A DNA stretch of 64,000 nt from Valencia hispanica (taxonomy: Eukaryota; Chordata; Actinopteri; Cyprinodontiformes; Valenciidae): the NCBI GenBank assembly GCA_963556495.2, contig OY747705.1, positions 31,655,298 through 31,719,297 of the forward strand, written 5' to 3'. The notes under the pieces were generated by a model. That model searched no databases, had not been told where the DNA came from, and worked only from the letters and a program-made list of their open reading frames with translations. A program made the position numbers and the translations under genes. Below, one piece after another: positions 33,871 to 45,477 of this stretch. Numbering within the stretch: position 1 is the stretch's first letter; each line of letters starts with the position of its first letter.

Positions 33871-35721
33871 TATACTCACCGCCCACTTCATTAGGCACAC
33901 AAATCATCTGGTTAACACAAATCAGCCAATTACAAGGCAGATAATTTATGTATTTGGGTATCTAGACGTGGTCAAGCCAACTTTAAAATCAAGCATCACG
34001 ATAACCAAGTAAGGAGTTTTGAGGGACAACAAATGGTTCAGTCAAGGGAGGCAGGTGCTTCTCCTGTCATAACGACAAATAAACTACTATTAAAGATAAG
34101 AGAAAATTAATTTGTCTTCCTGACTGTTTAACAGATTTTTTCTGTATGATATTAAAACCCCTTAATTTTCACATTGCCTGTTCAAATACATGAGAGAAGG
34201 GGTGAGTGGTAGGCATCATGAGCTATGCCTCACTACTGGGGGTGCTGTGTCACACACTGAATGATGCTGTTGGCGCATGCCCGTTGCTGTCTGTCTTTGT
34301 ATTACCAATATACATTTTTGATTACACATTTTTTACACCTGCTGACATTTCACCGTCTAATATTTTTAAAGTTTTGGTACGTAGTTTAAAATTCTTGAAA
34401 AAACCTACCATAAAAAATGCTTAAATCTAATCCTGTTTTATGATATAAAGTAGGTAATCTTTCAGAATGTATATTTTCCCTTGGTCCCTCCCCTGGACTC
34501 TACAGCAAAATTATTTATTTATGCGACCCTAAAGGCTTGTCTGATAAATTTGTGTATCCACAAGTGGGTGGTGTCAATCAACAAGAATGCACCACAGTCC
34601 CTACTCCAGCGTACACTACAGAGTGACACGCCTCAGTCAGCTTAGCACACCACTGAAGAAGCAGAAGAAGCCGGAGCGTTTTGGTTAAAAAAACATCCTT
34701 ACCTCGGAAAACTTCATTGTAAAAAGTAGGCCAAAGCTGAACAGTACGGAATTGATTAAAGCATAATTAAAAGCTTTTATAACATCCAAATGATTCAATT
34801 AATCTCAAAATTCATATATTAGCTTCCATTTTGCATTTTATAAAGTTGTACATCCAACTCCAGAGTAGTCAGTGCCTCACTAGTTATGAACCTTACCGCA
34901 AGTAATTGGCATTGTGTACTGTATTTTCAGTCACATCTGATCTGGGATGTTCTTGATTTACAGAGAAAAATCTAATTCAGTTTAACAGCTAACCACTCAT
35001 TACAAGTTACGGAGAAACCATCTTTGAATTCACAACACATTGAAACTTGAAAGCAGATAGGCTAGAGCAACTCCTGTCAACTGAAACAGGAAACTGAGGC
35101 TACAATTGGCTCAGACTCGGCATAAAACTAAATAACATACCTTAAAAATAATTCCTGATTTGATGAGTTCTCTCCTGCTGTGATTCAGACCATAGGGTCA
35201 GACTTTGGGAAAAATAAAAGCATCCGTCCTACCTTATAAAAATGATTCAAGCTGCTGGCAGAGGTATAATAGTATGGGAGATACTTTCTAGGCACAATTT
35301 GAGCTCATCGGTTCCCACTAAGCATCATTTAAACTCCATAGCCTTCCTTAGTGTTGTTGCTGGCCATGGGCATCCATCTTCTGATGGCTACTTTTAGCAG
35401 GATAGTGTACCATTTCACAAAAGCTCAGATCTTATCAAACAGTTTTTTTAAACATGAAAAAAAGTTCCCTGTATTCCAATAGCCTCACAGACAGTGGATC
35501 TCAATTCAGTAGAGCACCTTCGGGATGTTGTGGAGCAGGAGATTTGTATTAAGGATGAGAAGCTAACAAATCTGGAGCAACTATGTGAGGTTATTATGTA
35601 TATATAATTTAAAAGAACATCCGTTTTGAATTTGCACCATGAAGAACAGAAAAAACAAGCGCAAAAGGAGGTCCTTCCTGATAGTAGCCAGGTTTACCTA
35701 ATAAAGTGAGAGATGAGTGTA
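33871..35721 (+). mobile_element. Decayed Tc1-like transposon with internal foreign segment
   Basis: Left terminus TACTCACCGCCCACTTCATT and right terminus (AGGTTTACCTAATAAAGTGA, then GAGTGTA) are imperfect inverted repeats. From about 34990 the plus strand follows the transposase: TTGAAAGCAGATAGGCTA, AACTGAGGCTACAATTGGC, then CATCTTCTGATGGCTACTT and TCAATTCAGTAGAGCACCTT (the third catalytic region). Every frame is broken. About 34040-34975 does not fit the element and is probably another insertion of unknown type. Confidence 0.75.
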
Positions 35722-35974
35722 AGTAACAGGTACAAAGGATGATATATCATACATACATTTTTCTTTTATTGAGTACCTGAATGCAGAGACAGTACCAAAA
35801 GCACCTATTTAAGGGTCAAAATTAAAACTTTCCCAAGATTTTTTTAATGGATGTGAAATCAAATGAGCTATGGATAGCTGGTGTTGTTTGCCTTTTTGAT
35901 GTTGTCCTAAGACGGGACATCTAATCAAGGCACAGAATATAAATACAGTATAAGTGTAAAATTAGGTTTTTAAA
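35722..35974. other. Short unassigned spacer
   Basis: Nothing recognised between the decayed Tc1 and the MITE. Confidence 0.5.
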
Positions 35975-36199
35975 CAGTGGGCGGAAATGATGATGCTTGA
36001 GGGCCGGTGTCCAGTAGCTTTTCCATACATCTTTGCTTTACTACTTCTTAACCGAATAATAAAGTCATCAGCAAGACTCTTTAGAACCTGATTGTATGCC
36101 ATGGGGGTAATTTAGCCATTTCGTTTAGGTGTGTTACACCAGGGACACCTCAAAATGTTACAGGACACCAACCATTGAAGACTAGAATTTGAGACTCTT
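35975..36199. mobile_element. Decayed hAT-type MITE, copy 1
   Basis: It shares GAGGGCCGGTGTCC near 35999 and its imperfect complement near 36165 with the better copy at 47479-47704. The outer ends are worn, and no target duplication is visible. Confidence 0.6.
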
Positions 36200-38589
36200 T
36201 TGGGGACTGCCTCTAATTTTCAGGGTTTTGTTGTGATATTCAAAAATGTGACTAGAAGTAGGTTTTCTGTAAATGTTCCCAAACTAATCTTTAAATCTGC
36301 CTGAAGTGCATGCAGCATTTGTCTAACATGGATACATTTCTTAGTTTCGAAAAAAACATTTATTCAGTTTTTGAAACCTCAGCTGTAACATCATATCTAA
36401 AATTTTTTTAGAAAAAGTGACACTGTTGTGAGACTGTTTTATCCCAAGGACCCTCAAGCACTGGTTGTCAATACATCAATAGTACACTCAAAAATGTATT
36501 TTAATTTCAATTCAAATGTCCATCATTTCCACCTCTTCATTTTTGTCTCCTTTGCATTTGCCACATATCACCCTGCCAGCCTGCATAGCGGCAGCCAGAA
36601 ATGCTCTGGAAAAGACATGCTGTCACAAGGTGTACCTCCCTCCTCCAAAGAGGAAAAAAAATCATGCCAACATGTCATTACCCAACCTACACTCTTTTTG
36701 AGTGATCACATGGAGCATGGAACATTTCTCAGGAGCTCGCTTCTCTGCACAACGAGTAAGCATGGCTAATGGAAATTTAATCAGCAACAAGAGAGGACAC
36801 CAGGCATAATGCAACACATGATAAATAGAAGAGAGATGCAAATGGTGTTTATTTTAGACAGACTGTGCTGACAAGCCTGATAATACATTCTCTTGCAGTT
36901 TCACCCTGAATCTGCCTTTTGCTCCAAATTCCTTTGCACCATACTTCACATTTATAAAACAAATTGTGAAATTTATAGAAATATATACAGATCTCTTAAG
37001 AGCCGCAGGACCTGGGGTCCAAATTAATAAAGAACAATGTAAATTCTAGCAATAATTAGAGGCTAAAAGTGTTTTAGAATAAGAAATATGCAGCACTCCT
37101 TTAATATTCTAGCACTTCCGAAATCTTCACATGAAATTGTTCCTTCTGATATAGAAGACAAAAATCAACATCTAAATGCTTTTGAGCCTCGCTCCCAAAG
37201 AACATATATTTTTAAGAGATCACAGAGTGACATTTTTCTGCAAATTTGTCCATATTTCAATGACACACTTAACAACATGAATCATGCCTTTGGTGCCCAC
37301 ACATGACGTAAATTCTGTATTATCTCAGCATGATCTCAGTCTGGATTTAAGCAGCTGCACAAAAGTGTTACAGAAGTCATGGCAGGTGGTGAATGTATAT
37401 TTGAAGCTAACTATGATTCACCTCTGGAGCTCTGACATTTAGGGTTTAATTGCATACATTTACAGCTGATTTTCACATGTCAAAAAGTGTTAAAGTCTCC
37501 TTTTTTGTTCTGCAAATGTTTGTCAGAAATGCAACACCTGTCAGTAAAGTTTGACTGAAGCAATTGTATTTATTAACAGATCAAATGTGTGAACTGTAAA
37601 ATAATTCTTGTAGCAAATTATTAAAAAATAACTGTAAACAGGGTGCAGCTGGGAATACGTTTTTCCTTACTCATAAATCCTAATCGAGTTGGAATTGTTC
37701 CATCCTCTCTTCTGAAAAATGTTTTTTCAAAATACCTGTCAGATTGTACAAAGTGTTTCACCACAAAACAGTTTTTGCACTGCTCCATTTCTCTTAAATT
37801 TGGTATGAATGTGCATGGCCACACTGCAGTTGTTAGCTCCTGAATATGTGTGAAGCTGAGGATTTGTGGGACTATTTTTTTCTTTTTTACAAACATTTGC
37901 TGCTTCTTTACCACACACACCAACTCAACACCCCGTGCTGTGCAGCATGACATCCAGATATTCATATTTCTCAATTATACTCAAAATAAGGGATTGGCAC
38001 TAAACCTTTATTGGATTTTCTCTGAATGTTTGTATTGTGAAGGAGACCACGACTAAACTAAATATAGCAAAAAATGTTGGCATACTGCAAAGGGACGGAG
38101 TATTTTTCACATTTGTATTTTTTTAGGTAGATGTTTTATTCATGTTTACTTGCTACATGTTTTTGAAAGGTATTGTTATGGTTTCTAAAACCAGTGAAAT
38201 TGAATAAAAATATAGGCAGGAATACCCCCATTCAAAACAAACCTCTGTATGGAAGAACATCATATAGTAATGCTGCAAATAATTTAGTTCAACATTTTGT
38301 TGTGCCAGCTAGAGGTTAGTATGAGAGTCTCACAGTATGATAACCTTGACTAAATACCACAGTTAGAGAATTACTGTTTAAATGAAAAACATTCAAAAAC
38401 AAATTATTTAGCATCAGGTGGAAAGAAAGATTGGGGCTCTATCTTCTGTGATGCAAGGGCTCCTGCAATACGTTGTAGAGAAGATGGAACTGAACCACAA
38501 AATAAAGCTCTCAATTTATTTATCTGTCTGTTTTTGTTCCTCTTCTATAGTATTGAGAGATATGGATCATGAATAAAAGGAAATGAGCT
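36200..38589. other. Unassigned span; one CNE-like stretch
   Basis: No recognised repeats. A 113-codon ORF (36428-36769) has no domain or signal. The part at about 36640-36840 is less AT-rich and repeat-free, with AATGGAAATTTAATCAGC and GATCACATGGAGCATGGAAC, and might be a conserved noncoding element. ORFs up to 117 codons near 37.6-38.0 kb show no motif. Confidence 0.35.
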
Positions 38590-38790
38590 TCATCTGTCGG
38601 GTAGATAGGTTCAGCCATAGAGATGGGATGAGGAGCTACGTCATCAGGGGGGAGGCTTGAAATAGACCCTCCTTCACATCAAAAGGAGTGAGCTGAGGTG
38701 GTTCAGGCTTCTGATCAGGGTCCTTCCTGGATGCCTCCCTTTGGAGAATTTCCAGGCACAGAAAGAGGGACTGTAAGCCCCTACTGGCCT
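38590..38790 (+). mobile_element. RTE/Rex3-like LINE ORF2 fragment
   Basis: In one frame the stretch reads RSELRWFRLLIRVLPGCLP, matching the C-terminal part of fish RTE-type ORF2. It is short, with further stops around it. The tail of the same family is present at 48170-48275. Confidence 0.6.
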
Positions 38791-38970
38791 GTGAACCTCT
38801 TTGTCCTAGGAGCTGAAGGAGGAGCAGCCTCTCCTGATCTCTCCCAATCTCTCTTCTTATTCTCTTTTCTTAGCTTTATTCTTAGTTGCTTTATACACCC
38901 ACCCTCTGGGGTTATGTATTAGACCAGATCTCTTTTTGGATTACTTTTTTAAGAACTGTGGATTACGAAA

Positions 38971-39255
38971 ATGGCGTTTTGCTCAGTTGTGGACTTTGAG
39001 AAACTGGTCCAAAGAATGGAAGCAGTGGAGATGAAGATATGTCGTCTTGAGGTTAACATGGAATTAAACACGGGATATGGAAAGGAGACAACTTTACCAA
39101 TGACTACACGCAGGGAGGAAGAACCTGGCAGCCCAGTGTTATCTCGGTCCAACAGTCTTGCACAGAAGCCACAGAACAATGCTACTCCCTCAGCCAAAAG
39201 GAACTTAACGGCAGCACACCCCATTCACAGTTTGAGGAACACTGGCTGGCTTTAA
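38971..39255 (+). pseudogene. LINE ORF1, N-terminal part
   Basis: The 94-residue frame starts MAFCSVVDFEKLVQRMEAVE. A heptad-like leucine/valine pattern at about residues 5-30 suggests a short coiled coil, as is common in LINE ORF1 proteins that bind the element RNA. The frame breaks at 39253. I infer ORF1 from position and from the SGNH-like piece that follows. Confidence 0.6.
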
Positions 39256-39479
39256 AGCACACTGAATCTACACCTGCTTTTTCTTTTCCAAGGAAGAAAA
39301 AACAAAAGAAATTCCAACCCAAAACAAGAGATATTACTTCCACTGGAATTCAACCGAAAAACACATTCGCAGCCCTCAGTTCACCAAAATACGACGCATC
39401 CCCTTGGGACCGGTCAATGTCACTAGGAGAAATCTAGCCACACGGAGTGGACACATAAGAAAGTAAGAACCCCCCAGCA

Positions 39480-39830
39480 ACAGTTCTCATCATACATGAT
39501 GGATCAATTAATGGTATCAAAGACTTTTGTAGCCAAAACACTAGAGTTTGTAGCTGCTCCAAAAATATAGTGAGAGAAATATCAGGAAAAAAAATCCTGA
39601 CTATCATAGATCAACGCCCTAAACTGGAAAAGCTCGATATACACACAGGATCAACTGATGTAGCCAAGAAACAGTCAGAGATTTGGAAGAGAGACATCTC
39701 TGATCTGATCTGCTACAGAAACTTAATGGACTTAACATAAACATCTTTATCAGCGGACCAGTCCCTGGAAGGAATGATGAAAGGTAAAGTAGACTTTGCA
39801 TGCTCCATAAATGCTTAATAAGACAATCTG
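39480..39830 (+). pseudogene. LINE ORF1 esterase-like (SGNH) domain remnant
   Basis: A frame with stops and shifts reads FVIIHDGSINGIKDF, then ILTIIDQRPKLEKLDIHTGS followed by TDVAKKQSEIWKRD, and SADQSLEG. The order resembles the SGNH-hydrolase-like domain found in ORF1 of CR1/L2-group LINEs (G.S block, HTGS.D block). The catalytic-site residues cannot be trusted because the copy is degraded (IHTGS is kept, GDS reads HDGS). Confidence 0.6.
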
Positions 39831-40052
39831 AAAAATTGATCTAATTTATTAATAATTCTAAATATTTGGATGGTGCAAGCACCTGTTGAAGGAAAACCAA
39901 CATTATCTCAAGTGAGACTGCTGACCTCAAATATTTTCTGTTTTCTGAATCAGAAAGCTAAACACTTGATAAAGCACCCAAGAGCTGACATCGAAGCATG
40001 GCCCATGGATACTATCAGAGAACAAACACTTCCCCAAACATACTAAGTCAGG

Positions 40053-40586
40053 ATGATGTCACCGGCCCAGACAGATGCACCAGTCAAAGAGATTGACAGT
40101 GAACAAACACTTCCTACCGCACCAACAGATATACAGCGCTCACCTCAGTGTTCTTCAAGTATTCCAACATCATCGGACTTATCCACACCTAATAACTCTC
40201 CATTTAGACATTTCTCAGATAGACTGAAAGCAGAAATTAGAATTGGAACACAACTAACACCAAAACTTGGACTACATCAGGCCTCTGATACTAACATTAG
40301 ATGTATTCCGCCCATACCCCAACAAGTAATAACAGATATAAGATATAGAAGGGAACCGGATAGTAATTATACTCCCATGTTCTCCAGAAGTTGCCAGGCC
40401 TGCCTGAGAGTAGCATTCCAGTCCTTATTAGCAGCAAGAAAACTAAAAACTAAAGACAAATGCTCTAATATTAAACCAAACCTTTTTTTTAATCAGAAAC
40501 CTGTGTTGATTCAGGTTGACATGCAAGATATTGAGTCGAAACCCAAGGTCCCCCAATTTGGGGACCCAGGGAATTACTTTTTTTAA
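40053..40586 (+). pseudogene. LINE ORF1, C-terminal part
   Basis: The 177-residue open frame starts MMSPAQTDAPVKEIDSE and is rich in Ser, Thr and Pro, then basic (SRSCQACLRVAFQSLLAARK). I recognise no domain. Its place between the SGNH-like part and the endonuclease makes it the ORF1 tail. The ATG may be internal. A frame change occurs near 40584, with continued LINE-like sequence to about 40937. Confidence 0.45.
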
Positions 40587-40937
40587 CAGGCTTGAGACAA
40601 CACCACCTGACAGAAAAAATAGTAATAATGCACGTCAAATTAAACAGATGACAAGGCTATCTAAACTGTTTTTACCAACCACAAACACAACTCAGATGCC
40701 ACGTAAATAAATATTTGCGAACAAACTCATAACATCATAGTTTTGTCAACCCAGCCACATTTCTGGCTCTACCGCAGCAATCCTTTGTGCTAAATACACA
40801 ATCAACCCCTCAAATGAAAGCAGAGAATCTGCCGATTCCAAAGTGGCATCTGCCAAGACCCTACACCAAAGCACCGTGGAGATAAAGCATAACACAACAA
40901 GAAATTGCTTTTCAGAATCCCAGTAGTAAAATTTGCC

Positions 40938-41858
40938 TTACCTTTGCTATTTTGCCATGTAAAGATGAATGCTTTGGAAAATAAACACTATTTTCTGATA
41001 CTTCCATCTCTTATGCACCATTCAAAATGTTCCGGGCGTTTCTATTACGATTTTTGGTTCCTAGGAAGTGTTTTTAGTCTGCTCGCCGAGAAGCCTGGCA
41101 TTTCCTTGAAGCTCTGTTCTCAGCTCCCTGATTGGCTGACTGTGTTGTCAAACTTATTTGGCAAGTTTTGGCGTTATTCTATTGGCTTCTAAGAATCCAA
41201 CGAGGTATCGCTCATACATTGACTAATCCACTGCGAGGGTAGATCTTTGCTTAAAATAAAACTACCAGCCGGCAAGACAGGCGCATTATGCAAGAGGGCG
41301 CACGACGCACAATACAAAATATACATATAAACATTATTGCATTATGATTATATTGCATTATTTTTCCAAAAACGCCCAAAAGTGTTTATTTTAGGTCTAC
41401 TGAACACTATGTGACATTAAAATGAAAAATATACCTTTTACATGACAAAAATAGAAATGGCACTATGTGTGCCAAACGGGACACCTCACCTGACTTGCCT
41501 GTACTAAAACCTCTCTAGTTTTGTCCTGATTCACATAATCAGTATCAGATTTTGCAGAGATAATGTCCACATGTTGTATTTACATTTTATCGAGTAACCA
41601 CTGCATAGTTTTTCCAATATAAAACTTCGTTTTTTTTAGGCGGAGAAAAAAAAAAAGAGACATTTCTGCTGTGTTCCATTTTCAGTTTCTCCTAACCAGT
41701 AACAGATAACATGCATAATGATACATCTATCAATTCTACTCAATGTTACCTTTACAATGACACCAAAATGGTTAAAATACTCCTTTTGGTTGCTGAAATA
41801 TAAAATTTTTTCATGTGTAAGCATTTTTCGAGAAACAGGCTTCAAAATAGGCCTAGGT
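40938..41858. other. Unidentified insertion in the LINE
   Basis: This 0.9-kb segment interrupts the LINE just after the ORF1/ORF2 junction. Two related pieces with CCGGGCGTTT/CGCCCAAAAGTGTTTATT suggest an internal inverted arrangement. No transposase or LTR signature is visible. Confidence 0.4.
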
Positions 41859-41862
41859 TATA

Positions 41863-42287
41863 TGGGGTTAAAAAACAGTCAACACAGGCTCAGTTTTGGA
41901 ATACAGCCTCTGCCCGTTTATTAGTTTACATACCTTCTCTCAGCAGGACAAAGCACTGATGATATACAGTTCTGTTGTCTTCAATTACCCCAGTAAGACT
42001 CCCTCTCTATCTTTAGCACACAGATTTTTATACCTAGTTCGTGCGTCATATTGATGCACGAACTGTCTGACGGTATCCAGATGTTTCCTCTCCACAACAA
42101 CTTATCAACTTAACATTCCTCTGAGGAAACAAGTCCTTTTAGCCAAGGCTATAATTCAGCTGGGCCACGACTCAGGTCAGGCGGATCCAGAGCCTTTTCT
42201 CTGGATAAACACACAAATAACCGCACGTAGCATCTCTGATGGGACCACCTCGGACGTGCAGTATTTACCAAAACACCTAGTTAGACA
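41863..42287 (-). mobile_element. Solo LTR, minus orientation, with promoter and polyA signals
   Basis: The 425-bp segment reads TGGGGTTAAAAA...GTTAGACA on the plus strand and is flanked by TATA at 41859-41862 and 42288-42291. On the minus strand it begins TGTCTAAC, has a TATA box (TATAAAAA, complement at about 42026-42033), then AATAAA about 100 bases later (complement at 41917-41922), and ends CCCCA. That is the U3-R-U5 order of an LTR. No internal genes remain. Gypsy or retroviral origin is not decided. Confidence 0.75.
42040..42066. repeat. Hairpin-forming inverted repeat in the LTR U3
   Basis: TAGTTCGTGCGTCATATTGATGCACGAACT-like region: arms AGTTCGTGC and GCACGAACT flank an 11-base centre. 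On the transcribed strand it lies just upstream of the TATA box, so it could be a factor-binding site. Confidence 0.6.
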
Positions 42288-42309
42288 TATATAATGAAAC
42301 ATCTACACT

Positions 42310-42985
42310 GATAGAATCTACTCCTCCAAATTACAATTTCTTAAGTGAGAGCAGAAAACAGAACGAGGTGGAGGCGTAGCCACAATTTTTCACAACTCAG
42401 TGAACTTTAAAAAGGGCACCGTGGGCACATTTGACTCTTTTGAATACCTAGTCACAACGATAAATGAGCCTAACAAAGCTTTATTTGTTTGTTTGTATAA
42501 ATCCCCAAAACTTAACTCTAACTTCTTTAATGATTTCAGTAATATGTATCGATTATGACCAATTAATCATTGTGGGGGACTTCAACATCCATACTGTCAA
42601 CCCCCAAGATAGACTAGGAAAAACATTAGATGACACTCTTCATACCTTCGGCCTGACCCAGCATGTCAAACAGCCAACACACAATCGATTACACAGTCTG
42701 GACTTAATTATCACCAAAGGCTTAAAGATATCCCACATCTTTGTAATTGATATTGCATTGTAGGACTATTTCTGTGTTTTCTTTGAAAGTACCATCTCTG
42801 CTAGACTATCTAGCCACAGTGAAACCACTGTAAAAAGCGTTTTCTAGGGGACAGTTCAGTTGAAACCTTTAACTGTATTTACCCTCCAACCGCATCCCCC
42901 TCATTTTCCAACTCCAACTCAGTAAACAAGCTGGTAGATAATTTCCTCGCAAAAGTCTCAGACATCATTGATTCCATTGCTCCAA
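42310..42985 (+). pseudogene. LINE ORF2 endonuclease (APE-like) remnant
   Basis: Broken frames give TTINEPNKALFVCLYKSPK and the conserved VGDFNIH motif (about 42570-42595), followed by LTQHVKQPTHNRLHSLDLII. These match the C-terminal half of the apurinic-type endonuclease that nicks target DNA in this LINE group. Stops and frame changes near 42540 and 42760 disable it. Confidence 0.75.
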
Positions 42986-43112
42986 CCAGTGGATCGCTTG
43001 TCCATGGAGACTTCTTTCTACCTAAGACTACTTTCATTTTCACTTTCAATGAGACTACTTTCACTTGAAAGTAGTCTCAGTTAGAATGAAGTCTCCATGG
43101 ACAAGCGATCCA
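42984..43112. repeat. Snap-back inverted duplication inside the LINE
   Basis: About 60 bp is present twice in opposite orientation: GGATCGCTTGTCCATGGAGA at about 42992 and its complement at 43092. The centre near 43047-43074 has GAGACTACTTTCA, a 2-base loop and TGAAAGTAGTCTC. The right arm fits the LINE coding sequence; the left arm is its inverted copy. Confidence 0.85.
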
Positions 43113-43415
43113 TTGGTACATAGTGAAAAAAGGTGTCAACGAGGTGAGAGAAAATGGCGGAAAATTCGACTCCAGGTTCACTGTGAGATCTACAAAGAGA
43201 GACTGAACAAATATCAGTTAACTTTAAAAGATGCAAGGGAAACTTTCTTCTCTGAAATCATTAACAGAAACATTAATAATGCACTGACTCTGTTTCGAAC
43301 AGTGGAAAGACTAACTATTCCTTCAGTGACAATAGCCCCTGAACTAAATTCTACCAGAGCATGCAATGAATTTGCCAGTTTTTTCACTGAAAAGACTCAA
43401 ACAATTAGACGCTAA
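43065..43415 (+). pseudogene. LINE ORF2 linker between endonuclease and RT
   Basis: The 116-residue frame has KSPWTSDPLV, then RGERKWRKIRLQVHCEIYKE, RETFFSEIIN and CNEFASFFTEKTQTIR. This basic segment precedes RT in L2/CR1-type ORF2. The apparent start is created by the inverted duplication. The RT core that should follow is absent. Confidence 0.75.
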
Positions 43416-43474
43416 GTCTGTACCTCAGGACCGAACTTATTACGAGTGTTATACCCAATTAACACCAATATAGA

Positions 43475-43520
43475 GAAAATGTCAGAATTAAACCAAAGAA
43501 AATGTCAGAATTAAACCAAA
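43475..43520 (+). repeat. Tandem duplication, 2 x 23 bp
   Basis: The unit from 43475 to 43497 (GAAAATGTCAGAATTAAACC...) recurs exactly at 43498-43520. Confidence 0.9.
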
Positions 43521-44424
43521 GCTGTGTTTTAGCAGTTGTGTATATATATATATATATATACACAACAACAAGCAACAGAACTGACCAATGAACAACCTCT
43601 TTCTGCTCTTCTTACAGGAGACAAACTCTTCAGCAATCTTTTTTCTGTTAACCCTGTCCAGCTTGTCTTTACGTAGAAATTATTGCGACTGCTAAATTTT
43701 GTTTACTTTGTTCAACAGGAACAATCAAACACAACAAGTAAGTCTCCAGAAAGGTATTCAGCTGATCAACAAACAATGCTCAAAATATCAAATAAACCCA
43801 TAAATACACTGCTTAACAATGACAATTTGTCCCTCCTTCAAGTCTGTTCCCTGCCTACTTCATCAGTTATTTTATACATTTGCATGCCACATACATAACC
43901 GAATTTTTAACTTAGCTCCTGAACAATATTCTAATTAGCAATTAGTCTAAAAAACTAAATATAATACAGAAAACAGTTGACATGTCAACAAAACATTAAC
44001 AGAACGTCTTCCCAAACACATATCAAGCTTATTTAAAAACCTCCAAAGCATAAACTCTCATTCAAAGTAAGTGGAATAAGAAGATGTAAATAACCCTAAC
44101 CATGTGTTCCTGCCTCCTCAGCACCAGCTGACCCATAAATCTCATACATCCAGAGAGGCGGGACTTAAGACAGAACAGCCAATCATCAGCTGCCGGTCAC
44201 ACTCAAAGCCAGTGTCATGTTTGAGAGGGGAGAGGAGGCGAGAAGAGAAAGCCGCATCGAGCGCAGACACAGAGCGGCCAAAGAAACGGAGGAGCGACTG
44301 CTGTGGGGCGTTTATGCAAAACTGCAGAAAAATTGTGGGTGTTGAACCCTCTCACCGGGAAAAGTGTGGGTGTTAAAACACCCACATCCCCCACAGGTGC
44401 GACGCCCCTGAATGCATCGAGCAA
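43521..44424. other. Unidentified sequence replacing the LINE RT core
   Basis: It has a short (TA)n tract (43541-43560), AT-rich sequence, and from 44100 a GC-richer part with 'gtgggtgttaaaacacccac' (self-complementary, about 44366-44385). The second part may be another element's end. No clear coding sequence is seen. Confidence 0.4.
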
Positions 44425-45005
44425 ATGAATGGATGGATGTGCCATAACTTTCTCCAGCTAAACAGAAACAAAACAGAAGTAATTACTTTTGGACCTAAAG
44501 AGGAACGATCAACAGTCAGCACACAGGTTCAATTAATACAGCTAGAAACTACTGATCAGGCCCAAAATCTAGGTGTAGTAATGAACTCAGACCTAAACCT
44601 CCAGGATCACATAAAGGCAATAACAAGGTCAGCCTTCTATCACCTAAAGAACATTTCTAGGATTAAAGGACTGATGTCACAACAGGACCTCGAAAAACTC
44701 ATCCATGTGTTTATCTTTAGTTGGATTTATTACTGCAACAGCGTCCTCACAGGTCTAAAATATCAATTAGACAGTTGCAGCTGATCCAGAACGCTGTTGT
44801 TCATGTCCTCACTAGAACCAGGAAAGTAGAGCACATCACCCGAGTTCTAAAGTCCTTACACTGGAGCCAAAGTATCTTGAAGATCTACTGTTATTATACC
44901 AACCCACCAGAACACTCAGGTCCTCTGATTCCAGTCTACTCAACATCCCTAGAATTAGAACCAAACATGGAGAAGCAGCTTTCAGTTTCTATGCTCCTCT
45001 AATAT
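44425..45005 (+). pseudogene. LINE ORF2 post-RT region
   Basis: The first frame reads [40 protein letters not shown] and [19 protein letters not shown], the thumb region that follows the YADD motif. After about 44780 it continues in another frame with [20 protein letters not shown]. It closely resembles the minus-strand copy at 51217-52058, so both belong to one family. Confidence 0.85.
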
Positions 45006-45325
45006 GGAACAAACTTCCAGACAACTGCAAAGCTGCTGAAACACTGAGTTCTTTTAAAACACGGCTAAAAAAAACATCTGTTTACAGCTGCCTTTGAGTA
45101 ATGTTTTCATGCATCATATGTTTTGTGTGTGCTTCATGCTTTTTGCTGTTTTTACTTTATCCTAAATTCATGTAATGTTTTTACATGTCATATGCTTTGT
45201 GTGTGTTTTATGTTTGTTTTTATTGCTATTTTTACTTTATTCCCTAATCATGTAAAGCACCTTGAATTACCTTGTTGTTGAAAGTGTGATATACAAATAA
45301 AATTGCCTCGCCTTGCCTTAGGATC
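45006..45325 (+). mobile_element. 3' UTR and tail of the L2/Rex1-type LINE
   Basis: It includes CTGAAACACTGAGTTCTTTT and ends CATGTAAAGCACCTTGAATT... AATAAAATTGCCTCGCCTTG. The same end is found in reverse at 21595. Confidence 0.8.
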
Positions 45326-45399
45326 GATCAGAATGAGCTAAAGAGTGTTTCTGGCCAGAGAGATGTCTTGGGTTTCCTTCTGTGACTGCTACTTCATCC

Positions 45400-45477
45400 T
45401 GGATGGATGGATGGATGGATGGATGGACGGACGGACGGACGGACGGACGGACGGACGGACGGATGGATGGATGGATG
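45400..45477. repeat. (TGGA)n/(CGGA)n compound microsatellite
   Basis: Tetranucleotide units TGGA, then CGGA (nine or so), then TGGA again. The central block differs from the flanks by a T to C change in every unit, as expected from expansion of one variant. Confidence 0.97.

Larger units (their letters stand above)
38890..45325 (+). mobile_element. Long, decayed L2/Rex1-type LINE with nested insertions
   Basis: Pieces in order are ORF1 (38971-40937), the endonuclease part of ORF2 (about 42310-42985), the linker before RT (43065-43415), the post-RT region (44425-45005) and the 3' tail (to 45325). The order and single orientation show one element. It is interrupted at about 40938-42310 (including a solo LTR), rearranged at 42984-43112, and from about 43440 to 44420 the RT core is lost and replaced by unrelated sequence. 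Confidence 0.8.

Noticed and set aside
36428..36769. 113-codon ORF
   Set aside because: No domain, biased to Ser/His/Phe as in random AT-rich sequence, and no splice or promoter context.
45400..45477. Regular array that could be taken for a CRISPR-like repeat
   Set aside because: It is a pure tetranucleotide microsatellite without spacers, in a eukaryotic genome.
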